This document shows, piece by piece, positions 54,985-64,000 of a stretch of 64,000 nucleotides of DNA. A model generated the notes under the pieces. That model did not search any database and had not been told where the DNA came from. It worked only from the letters and a program-made list of their open reading frames with translations. The stretch is from assembly GCF_020740795.1 (NCBI RefSeq), contig NC_067294.1, forward strand, positions 17,365,001 through 17,429,000, read 5' to 3'. Position numbers and translations under genes: made by a program. Source of the DNA: Apus apus (taxonomy: Eukaryota > Chordata > Aves > Apodiformes > Apodidae). How positions within the stretch are numbered: the first letter of the stretch is position 1; every line of letters begins with the position of its first letter.

Positions 54985-56574
54985 CAAGAAACAAATGGCA
55001 TCCTAAGGGGCTGCTCGTAGAGTCTTCCAGATCATGAGTTGCCTGGAGCAGGCTAGGATGAGGAGTGGAAAGGTCTCCTATGCCATGGGGAAAAGCTCCC
55101 TCGGGTCTGCCCTGGGGCAGCCAGGGTACTGTGCAATGCAGGAGCTGCTGGGTGGACATCTCTGACAGAAATGCTGGGTGAGTCCCACCAAAACCAGGCA
55201 AACTGGCTGGAGAGAGAGGGGTGGGCAGGTATGTGTGATGAGAGGTGACCAGATGGCTAGCTCGTGTAAGCCAGGGTGTTTAGAAAAGGATGAGTAACAA
55301 CCAGGACACAGCAAGGAGTAAGTGACAAGCATGGACCAAACAGATGGGTGGCCCTGGTGAGATGCTGCCCTGCAGGTCTCCTGTGTTCTGTCCAGCTGTT
55401 GCTGGGGAAGCCCAGGTTCAGGGGGTCCACCAGTGCCAAGAGTGCTGCTGGCTCTAGATGTCTGCAGAGTGGGGCACGAGTGACAAGGGTGGGTCCCTTC
55501 CCATTCCAGGACCCAGGATTTACAACCACTTCCAGACCATTGGTGAGCTCTCATGCACTGAGGTCCTTGGGACCCGCCAGCCAAGTCCAACTGGGGGTTC
55601 CCTCTGCACCCTAGTTACCCCTGTGCTGGGTCTCTCTCTCCAGCATGTGAAGAGCTGTGTGTTTGGGGACAAGTCTTGCCTGGCTTGGAGCATGAAGCAG
55701 CTGGGTTTGTCCCTTGGGCTGTGTTGGGTGCAAGGGCTCCGTGCATCTGCAGGAGCCTTGGGAGACCCCACGTGTGAGCGGGTTCCTCAGCCAAGCCCCC
55801 TTCTTGGGGAAAGAAGCAGCTCCTCATGTGAGCAGAAGTTAAGGAGAACCCTTTCATCTCTTTTTTTTTTCCTCCTTCTTCTTGTTAACCTGCTGGAGGT
55901 TTGGTGACACACCACGCTGTGTTGGAGGAGCTCTCAGTTTCCTCCAGAGCATATGTCAGGAGCTCTAGCACCCACGTGAAGCTTCCTGAGGATTCTGTCT
56001 TTTCCAGCCGTGGAAGCTTGAAGCAAGTGCTGGAGTAATAAGCTCCCTGTGCTGCTGGTGAACCCTGATGCAATCTCAAAGCTGGCTGAGCTCTGGGGAA
56101 GAGCTCTGCTGCCCCACAGCCAGAATAAATCAGGCTCTGCAACCTGAAGCCCAGAGCAATTCACAGGGTGACCCACTTGTAGGGCAGAGGATGAAGTGCT
56201 CCATCCTGACTAGGAGCAGTGAAATTACCAGTGCCACCTCTGTCAATGCCACTGAATCCCTCTGAAATGAATTCTTGAGAAGAAATGAGCCTGTTAGACA
56301 AAGAGATTTGCTGAACACCCTGGATTTGCCTTTCCCAGAGATGTGCAGGGGCAACACAGGCTGCCTGTGCTCCAAGGTCAAAGCAGAGGTTGAGCAGCAA
56401 GTTCTTCCACTTACAGAATGGGGGTCAAAGCCCGTTCCTGGGGAAGCAGCTCGAGGTCACAGCAGGTCCACTTTGCTTTCTGCAGGGCAAAAAACTTGCC
56501 AGTCCCACTGTGCCTGCAGAAGGAAGAAGATGCTGGCTCCTGAAAGAGCTGCTGGGGTTGGGGTGGCTGCCTGA
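54985..56574. other. Unique DNA
   Basis: No TE was recognised. On the minus strand, 56479 down to 56415 has a good acceptor (ttttttgccctgcag) and donor (attct|gtaagt) around a 65-nt segment reading KAKWTCCDLELLPQERALTP. It is too short to call. Confidence 0.35.
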
Positions 56575-57252
56575 GTGCAGGAGAGGACTTGGGGTGGTAG
56601 TAGATGAGAAGCTCCACATGAGCCACCAGTGAGGACTGGAGCCCAGAGGGGCAATTGTGTCCTGGGCTGCATCAGCAGAAGTGTGGGCAGCAGGGCCAGG
56701 GAGGGGATTCTGCCCCTCTGCTCTGGTGAGACTCCCCTGGAGTGGTGTCCAGTCCTGGAGCCCTCAGCACAGGAGAGACATGGAGCTGTTGGAGAGGGGC
56801 CAGAGGAGGCCAAGGAGATGATGGGAGGGCTGGAGCAGCTCTGCTCTGGAGACAGGCTGGGAGAGTTGGGGTGTTCAGCCTGGAGAAGAGAAGGCTCCAG
56901 GGAGACCTTAGAGCAGCTTCCAGTGCTTGAAGGGGCTCCAGGAAAGCTGGGGAGGGGCTTGGGACAAGGGCAGGGAGGGATGGGATGAGATGAGGGGAAT
57001 GGATTAAAACTGGAAGAGGGAGATTGAGGTGAGACATGAGGAGGAAATTCTTTGGTGTGAGGGTGGTGAGACCCTGGCCCAGGTTGCCCAGAGAAGCTGT
57101 GGCTGCCCCATCCCTGGCAGTGTTGAAGGGCAGGTTGGATGGGGCTTGGAGCAGCCTGGGCTGGTGGGAGGTGTCCCTGCCCATGACAGGGAGGTTGGAT
57201 CCTGATGATCTTTATGTTTCCTTCCAACTATAACTGTTCTATGATTCTAAGA
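56575..57252 (+). mobile_element. Longest CR1 LINE fragment in the window, young subfamily
   Basis: Sense copy of about 680 bases. It begins in ORF2 at 'gcaggagaggacttggggtg' and encodes the conserved DLGVVVDEKLHMSHQ stretch (known near the end of CR1 reverse-transcriptase proteins, recalled from family knowledge), followed by CVLGCISRSVGSRAREGILP. It continues through the young-type 3' region to the tail 'actgttctatgattctaa'. There is at least one in-frame stop, so it is a dead fragment. The first 300 bases are the best material here for reconstructing family relationships. Confidence 0.94.
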
Positions 57253-59657
57253 GCTGTTTGGTCAGCCTGGAAGCTGAGGGGGAGAAGACAGCTTCCCTTT
57301 GCACCCACAGCAAAAGACCACCAGAGGGTCTTCTCTTCCATGGGGTCACCTTTCCAGCAAAGTCTGTTGCCAGCCAGCCAGCCTAGAGAGCAGTTGGTGT
57401 CCAGGGGGCCCAACCCTTTGCATCCCCCCCTCCCTGAGTGATCTGGCTATTGGGGAGGCTCAGAGCAGCATCTTGGGGGGCAGGCAGCTCCAGAGTCCCT
57501 GCAACAGGGCACCCATGCCCTGCATGGGCCTTTAGGGTGGCTCAGCTGCCAGGAAGCATCCCAAGCCTCCTTGGGTGGTTTGGGCAGCTCCACCATGGGC
57601 TGGTGATGTCTGTCTTGTGGTAGTCAATGGAAAAACTAAGTGTCCTTCTTCTGGAGGGTTTCTTCCATTGAGAAGAGAACAAGAGGTATGAGATTTATCC
57701 CAGGATCCAGGTATTTCATGCCTGCTGTTGCCCAGCTGCTCCTCTGGCTGGTGCCAGTGTCCTCACAAAGGCTTGTTCCCCAGTTGGATTCTCTTGTTGT
57801 GTTTTAGGGAAGCTGGTTAGGCATGACCAGCTTTGGGTTCCCACACCTTTGTGTGTTGGGATCTGCCAGGAGGACCTGGCAGAAGGTCACCTGGTGTGCA
57901 GCCCTGCCATTGCACAGCTCTGCCTGCTGTGCTCCAGGAGGTGGTGGGGCTGGGTGGGTGGGGGGGGTACCCAGGGAGACCCCCAAAACCTGCAGTCCCT
58001 GGGGACCCTGAGGAGGAGCGGGGCACAGAAAGCTCCCTTGAGCTTTGGGGTAAGAACCTAATGTCCACATGTTGGCTGTGAGCAGAGCAGGACAGGAGGA
58101 CCCACCTCTGAGGACGCTGGCCAAGAGCAGAGGTCAGCAGAAAGCCTCTTTCTTTCCCTGCTACCCAACTCTGCCACTCTGGGGGCTCCCTGCTTACCGA
58201 GTGAACCCTTCCCCTTGCTATTCAAATAACCCCCCCACTTTGGAGTTCAGAAATCCCTCAGAAGGGGGGTTGGGGGGGCTGTGTGGCAGTTGTCTTGGGA
58301 GACCCACCTCACAGCAGCTCCCCAGGCTGTCATGGTCTCTTCAGTACCCTGAGCTGAGAGGCAGGAGCTCGGGGAAATCTTCAGATCTTGCTGGTTCTGG
58401 GGAAGGGAGCACCGAGTAACAATTTGGTGGGGTTCCCCACTGCTGGGAGTGCTCTTAGATGTTGTGATTCCTTAATATCCTCCCCACGCAGGAACGCACC
58501 AGGTGCTGGGATTTCATCAATTTGCATCTTTGCAAGAGCTGCTCGATTCCCCAACAGGATCAAAGCTGATCTTCCCTGGAGAGGCAGCTTGTCTATTCAA
58601 AGCATTTCTTTTTATTTCTTTTTTTTTTTTTAATGTGACAGCTTCCAATGGGCTCAGTGACAGCTCTGCAGATCTGCAGTGGCCACCCCCTCCCCCTGAA
58701 ACCCGGGAATCTTCTCCACCATGATGTGCTCCAGGGCTTCCCCCTCTGCTGGTTGCCTCCAGTGACCTGCAGAGGGACATGAGCACACCAGCTTTACTTC
58801 AAAAAAAAACCAAGCAAAAAGGGAACCTTCTGGCTTGCTCTTTACTCACAGAACTTTTCACCCCCACGCAGACTCTCCAGATCTATTAGGACATATTTTT
58901 TTTTTTTAATCCAGGGAATAAAAATAACTCGGTGCCTTAATGAGAACATTAAACTGAGTTTCACCTGCTTTGACTGGTGCCATGAGGTCTCGTAGTAGAA
59001 CAAACATCTTTTGTTCAATTACTGAAGGGGGAAAGGAAAAAAAAAAAGAGCCCACTTCTTTCCCTGACAGCTTCTGTATTACCTTGTTCTTGAAATTCCC
59101 TTCATTGTTCATCATGTCAAGCAGGGACACTTTGCTGATGGAGCAGCTCCAAGCTATGCAGCTGGGACAACTCTTTGTGTCACTGGTTGTTCACCCTCTT
59201 TCTCCTGGGGAAGCATGGAAATCGAGGATTCCCACCTTTTGGTAGTAAAATGTTGCTTCCCTGTGGGACTTGTGCAGTTCTGGGGTCCAGGGGTAAGATC
59301 TGATCTATCTACCACAGCTTCCACCCTCCACACCTTCTGCCTACCAACTTGAAGACGCTCAGTGGGTTCTCCAGGTCAGTGAGCACAAGGCAGCAGCAAA
59401 CACACCACTGCTTGGACTAAGGAGAAGTGCAGCTGGGTGTGGGTTCCTGCTCTGGTCTTTATTTCAGGTGGCTGTTGGGCAGCTGTGGCTGGGCCTGCTG
59501 GGTCAGCATCCCTCTCCCTTCTGCTGTTCAGGGTGGGATGTGCTCCCTTCCCGCATCCCAGAAGCTTCCTCTGTCTTTGACATGAGCCTTTTCCATAGGA
59601 ATCATCCTCTGGGGTGATGTTTCTCTCTCACTGCCTCCCAGTTCACCCTGCAGCTCT
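57253..59657. other. Unique DNA, no TE recognised
   Basis: About 2.4 kb. T runs at 58620-58633 and 58900-58909; A-rich tract at 58801-58820. No convincing exon. Confidence 0.4.
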
Positions 59658-60250
59658 GCATAGAATCCCAGACCGGTTTGGGTTGGAAGGGACCTTCAAG
59701 ATCATCCAGATCCAACCCCCTGCATGGGCAGGGTCACCTCCCACCAGCCCAGGCTGCTCCAAGCCCCATCCAACCTGCCCTTCAACACTGCCAGGGATGG
59801 GGCAGCCACAGCTTCCCTGGGCAACCTGGGCCAGGCTCTCACCACCCTCACACTCCAGAATTCCCTCCTCATCTCCAATCTCAATCTCCCCTCTTCCAGT
59901 TTTAATCCATCCCCCTCATCCCATCCCTCCCTGCCCTTGTCCCAAGCCCCTCCCCAGCTTTCCTGGAGCCCCTTCAGGCACTGGAAGCTGCTCTCAGGTC
60001 TCCCTGGAGCCTTCTCTTCTCCAGGCTGAACACCCCAACTCTCCCAGCCTGGCTCCAGAGCAGAGCTGCTCCAGCCCTCCCATCATCTCTGTGTCCTCCT
60101 CTGGACTAGTTCCAACAGCTCCATGTCTCTCCTATGCTGGGGATCCCAGAGCTGGACCCAGCCCTGCAGGGGGGTCTCACCAGAGTGGGGCAGAGGGGAT
60201 CAGTCCTCTCCCTGGCTCTGCTGGCCAGGCTGCTGGTGCTGCAGCCCACA
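59658..60250 (-). mobile_element. CR1 LINE 3' fragment, young subfamily, long copy
   Basis: Antisense copy starting 'catagaatcccagaccggtt' and running 5' through 'tcctctggactagttccaac', 'ggggatcccagagctggacc', 'ggtctcaccagagtggggca' and 'ctggctctgctggccaggct'. About 590 bases. It faces the sense copy at 56575, forming an inverted pair 2.4 kb apart. Confidence 0.93.
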
Positions 60251-63200
60251 AAAGCATCTGTTGTATCTCTGCAGAGCGAGTCCTGGGGCAGTGCTGAGGC
60301 ACCCTGGAAGCTGATCAGAAGTGTCTCCACATGCCTCCATGCTGCCAAGCTGAGGAGCATACCTAGGAAGATCTTCCATTTCCCAGATGGGCTCACTTTG
60401 AGTGAAAGCAGAGTGGTGAAGGTGCCAGAAAATGGGTGAGTAATTCACAACCTAGTTCTATTTACTCCAGTGACCTAGTTAGATTTTCTCCCATCACCTC
60501 TTTTTCTCCCCTTTTCTCAGGGTGGGGGTTCCAGGTAGAGGAACAGGTGGTCTTGGCTGGAGCTCTCTCTGATGAAGTAGCTTGCTGGGAACATGGGTGT
60601 CCCAATATGCCTGGAAGAGTCACCTTCCAGAGGTGTTTGAAAGAGCATCTACCAGATGTGGTGATGCTAAAGACAAAAGAAACCATCTGGGTGGGTGGAA
60701 ACCTGCAGAGACAGAGACACTCTGCAGTGTCCAAAGAATGGCAGGGACCAGGGCTTTGCTGAGCTGGCTTCCTGACTGAGAGTCAGCTGCAGCTTCCAGA
60801 GGACCTGGGAATGCTGGTTTGCTTTGGCAGGGATATCTGCAGAGCTGTCACTGCTGGCCACTTGGCCAGTTTCCCCAGGGACTGCATCCTCCTCGGGGCC
60901 AGCAGGCGTTGCCTCGCAGGGCTGTGCTGCCCAAAGCCACCGGGCTGAGGGAGCTGTGCTCCAGCTGCCACCCCTGCTGGGAGAGGTGTTAGAAACGGGC
61001 TGAAGAACCACAGAGCTGGCCCTGTTGGAAAAGACCTCTAAGATCAGCGTGTCCAACTGCCAGCCTCCCACCCACCCTCCCCCCAAAAAAACCAGCCCAC
61101 CCACCAGAGCCCGTCCCGAGGTGCCTCATCCACCTGGTTTTCCCACGAAGAGCAACCAGCCCTTTGCTGGGGAGGGGGACCCAAGCTGCTTGGCAAAAAA
61201 AAGAGGGTTCCTACTTGGGTCTGGGGGCTGCTCTTCTCCCACGGGCTGTCCCCAGAGGAGCCCATGAAGGCTTGATAGCACCGGGTGCCTTTCCAAGACC
61301 AAAGCTCCATCGCTCAGAAGACGTTGGACACGGTCTTGGCGTGAGGCTCTGCTCTCTGGCACTGGCCAGGGCAGCCTGCTGACTGCAAATCTGCTGGGTC
61401 TGGGGGCCAATTAGCCCAACATCAGCACACGGAAGGGAAATGAATTTCCCTCCAGGAGCCAAGCAGAAAGTCTCTTCCAAATCAGGGTCCGACTGGCGGG
61501 GGCTGTTACGAAACGTGGTGACAACTCTCCCCCGTGCCCCGCAGAGAAGGGAGCAGCACCTCAGCTGCAGCTGCAGACAAGCCAGCAGGCAGGAAAGTCA
61601 CAACAACAACAGGGGACATCCTGGTAGATGGCTTTTAAAGTTAGTTCCAGAGGACTGGAAGCCCTGAGGATGTTGGAGCTTTCCCACCACAGTCAAGGCA
61701 GGGGCCCAAAAGAGGAGCAGCAACGGGGAAAAATGGGGTCACAGGTGCATGGGTGAGGGGGGGAAGGTTGGGTTTTTTTTGGTCTTTAAAATGAATCTGG
61801 TATAATCTAATTAGTGGCAACTGACTGAAGAACAAACTGAGGAAGAAGAAAAAAAAAATTAACCCCAAACTCCTGGAAGCTTTTGTGAATAATGTGGAAG
61901 GTTGAGGAGAGAGGAAACAGGAACAGAAAGGGAAGGGAGGTAGAAGGATGTGAATAAGAAATAGAATCAAAGGTAACGTGGCTTTACCAGGAGAAGATCA
62001 AGTGAGACAAACCTGCTGTGTTGTTTGGGGGAAGATAAGGCATGGGTTGATATATTTATTTTATAGAATGGAAGGAAAATGCCATAGATTTCATCTCCCT
62101 GGATTTCAGCACAGCCCTGGGCAGGGCACGGTGTGGAAGGTTTCTCCTGGCTCTGGAGGAGCTGGGTTTGGTGAGCAGGGAGGTGTGCTGGGCATCACCC
62201 AGCCCTGCCCCACAGCAGGAGCATCAGGGCAGATTCAGGGCAGGAAAAAAACCACAACAAAGCACAACCCATACAAATGCAGAGGGACAGACCTATTGCT
62301 GCTGTGGGCAGGGTAACCACGGGCAGCAGAGAGGTGCCAAGCCTTGCTCTGTGGGGTGGCAGAGCCCCAGCTGATGGGATGGGGAAAGACACCTCCTGTC
62401 AGCCCTGCTCCTGCTCTGCCAGCTCGGGTTAGCAGCAGGAGTGTCCCTGAGGCTGGAACCCCTCAAGTGCTCCTCCTGCTCCTCCTCCCTCCCCAGGAGT
62501 GGGTGCTGATGGGCTGGAGGAGACCCACAGTGGCAGGCAGCAAACAGCCTCCTGCCCCAGCTTTTTGTCTTCAAGGCCCAGCCAAGAAATGCCACAAAAA
62601 ACCACTTTCAAGGGGCAAAGCAACCACCTGGAGAGGAGAGCAGAGCAGCACCTGCTCCCAGCTCCCTGCAGAGAGGTGGGGAACATGATTCCCATCCCTC
62701 TCCATGGGCTTTTCCCCCCCCAGTGCCATCCCCAGGCTGCCTCAGCCCCGGGGCATTTTTTGCTCATCCTTGCATCTGAATGCACATTTCTCCAGCTCAC
62801 TGAGTCAGCTGGGCTTGGACCAGAGCTGGGAAGTGTTTGATGTGTGCAGAAACGGAAAGGAAATGAAAGTTGCTTCTTCTCTCCAGTCTGAGATGCAGGG
62901 GGGGGAACGATTTGCTGGGGGTTTGTCACTGTGGTGGTGGTTTTAGTTCTGGGTTGTTTTTTTTTTTGGTGGTGGTTTGGTTTTTTTTAAAAAAAATCTG
63001 CCTGAATAGGTTTTCTGTGGAGAGAAAAGAGAGAGACTCTGCAAGCAGAAAATATGGTTATGTCCTAATGGGATAATCTATTAGTGGGGACAGAAACATT
63101 GGAACAAAAATAATTAAAAAAAGAAAAGAAAAGAAAAGGGAAAAGATAAAGCAAGATTCCCTGGCAGTGAGAAACTGCTCTTGGCATTGTGGGGCCACAG

Positions 63201-63470
63201 AGCTGTGGGGACAGGAATTTATCCCAGCCCAGTATTCCTTGAATCCATGGAGAGCAAGTCCTGGGGCAGGGCTGAAGAAACCTGGGCACTGATCCCAGTG
63301 CAGATATCCTCTGGAAGGAGAGCCAGGCTCTGATGTGTGCTCTGGCAACATTTGTGTGAGCCCACCTGCTCCAGCCCTTCTCGGAGAAGCCCTGGGCTTT
63401 TGCCAGGATGCTGGTGGCACTGGGGGCCTTGGGAGCCAGGTTTGCTTCCTGTTGTCACACTCTGTGCCCT
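60251..63470. other. Unique DNA with a CR1 scrap and CpG-bearing segment
   Basis: Mostly without recognisable features. CpGs cluster weakly at about 61270-61540 (gaaacgtggtgacaactctc), close to a cccgtgccccgcag acceptor-like end. G/T-rich tract at 62936-62996, followed by A-rich tracts near 63110-63140. The CR1 scrap at 61006 is listed separately. Confidence 0.4.
61006..61062 (-). mobile_element. CR1-like 3' terminal scrap, older type
   Basis: Antisense bases 'gaaccacagagctggccctg', then 'ttggaaaagacctctaagat' and 'cagcgtgtccaactgccagc' match the older CR1 terminus with 'gacctctaagatcatcgagtcc'. Short and diverged, so less certain. Confidence 0.5.
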
Positions 63471-63652
63471 GCAAAGCAGCTGGTTTTCTTGCAGTCTGAG
63501 GAAGTTTTAGATCCAACGGGCAGAGGAAACGTGTTGCCACCCCCTCGACTGCAAAGCTCTCTAGGTTTGGTGGGGACTGAGAACTTCACGTGCCTCAGTT
63601 TCCCTTTTCCTTCTTCTTCAGGGCTGGGAGCCAGAGGTGATGGCAGGCAGCA
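63471..63652. repeat. Tandem duplication, unit 1 (182 bp)
   Basis: Begins 'gcaaagcagctggttttctt' and ends 'gatggcaggcagca'. It contains two acceptor-like pyrimidine tracts: tggttttcttgcag at about 63482-63494, and ttttccttcttcttcag ending at about 63620. Between them one frame is open (SEEVLDPTGRGNVLPPPRLQ). About 96% identical to unit 2. Confidence 0.9.
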
Positions 63653-63833
63653 GCAAAGCAGTTGGTTTTCTTGCAGTCTGAGGAAGTTTTAGACTCAATG
63701 GGCAAAGGAAACGTGTTGCCACCCCCTCGACTGCAAAGCTCTCTAGGTTTGGTGGGGACTGAGAACCTCACGTGCCTCAGTTTCCCTTTTCTTCTTCTTC
63801 AGGGCTGGGAGCCAGAGGTGATGGCAGGCAGCA
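63653..63833. repeat. Tandem duplication, unit 2 (181 bp)
   Basis: Follows unit 1 directly, with about six substitutions and a one-base indel. The same two pyrimidine tracts recur. The duplication is recent by its low divergence and does not involve CR1. Confidence 0.9.
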
Positions 63834-64000
63834 GCCTGGTTCCTGGAGCAAACAGTGCCCCAAAGGCTGCCCTGCCTGCACCCTGGGGGTTACCTTCCAG
63901 AAATGACCTGTGCCTGGAGCAGGCATCAGGAGTCTCCAGCTGAAGCTGGAGGTGTGGAGCAGGGAGGAGAGCAGGCAGGGGGGAGAAAACTCAGTCTGCT
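63834..64000. other. Unique DNA at right edge
   Basis: Nothing recognised. The window ends inside unique sequence. Confidence 0.4.

Noticed and set aside
56415..56479. 65-nt minus-strand exon candidate
   Set aside because: Splice borders look good, but 21 codons are too little evidence without transcripts.
1..64000. tRNA, rRNA or snoRNA genes
   Set aside because: No A/B-box tRNA pattern with a foldable cloverleaf and no conserved rRNA blocks were recognised by eye; a covariance-model scan would be needed to exclude small RNAs.
1..64000. Prokaryotic, phage or plasmid origin
   Set aside because: No operon-like gene packing or ribosome-binding patterns; pervasive CR1 LINEs identify vertebrate (avian) DNA.

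Overview
The window reads as vertebrate, specifically avian, nuclear DNA. It has no bacterial-style gene packing, no convincing full-length coding frame, and about 31 separate pieces of Chicken Repeat 1 (CR1) LINE retrotransposon. These cover roughly 11-12 kb by my hand-drawn boundaries, near 18% of the window. Recognition of CR1 rests on its shared 3' region (GGTTGGAACTAGATGATCTT-like), its GGTCCCTTCCAACCC-type block, its ATTCTATG-type tail, and the C-terminal end of the CR1 ORF2 polyprotein ([17 protein letters not shown]). This density, with many near-identical copies, is unusual for most birds. From general knowledge it suggests a CR1-rich lineage such as woodpeckers and relatives (Piciformes); that placement is inference and was not tested.

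Layout. 1-10.7 kb: mostly unique DNA with seven CR1 copies, a possible broken terminal exon at 503-714, and an AT-rich candidate regulatory block near 8.8-9.1 kb. 11.9-18.9 kb: six CR1 pieces, a pyrimidine tract, and the best-spliced exon candidate (18259-18430). 20.3-20.8 kb: a pentanucleotide (CCCAT)n array of about 500 bp. 21.8-26.6 kb: three CR1 pieces flanking a sharp compositional island, first CpG-rich then very AT-rich (25030-26060), the strongest candidate for a conserved regulatory element. 26.6-37.4 kb: GC-rich and CR1-poor, with a non-CR1 duplicated unit of about 230 bp (32129 and 34361). 37.5-44.6 kb: dense CR1 cluster with an inverted pair, a minisatellite, a rearranged CR1 and CpG-bearing AT-rich sequence. 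44.6-50 kb: an ancient CR1-like remnant, a possible solo LTR and further exon candidates. 50.4-60.3 kb: five of the longest CR1 copies. 60.3-64 kb: unique sequence ending in a 182-bp tandem duplication.

At least three CR1 age layers are visible: an old eroded layer (46.3 kb), intermediate subfamilies (for example 985, 10272, 39655, 40508, 51975), and a young homogeneous subfamily with about 16 copies. No gene could be named. The exon candidates are supported only by open frames and splice-like borders and may be chance. I found no CRISPR array, rRNA, tRNA, operon or other recognisable molecular system; the interest lies in the retrotransposon burst, its rearranged copies, the candidate regulatory islands and the few exon-like frames.
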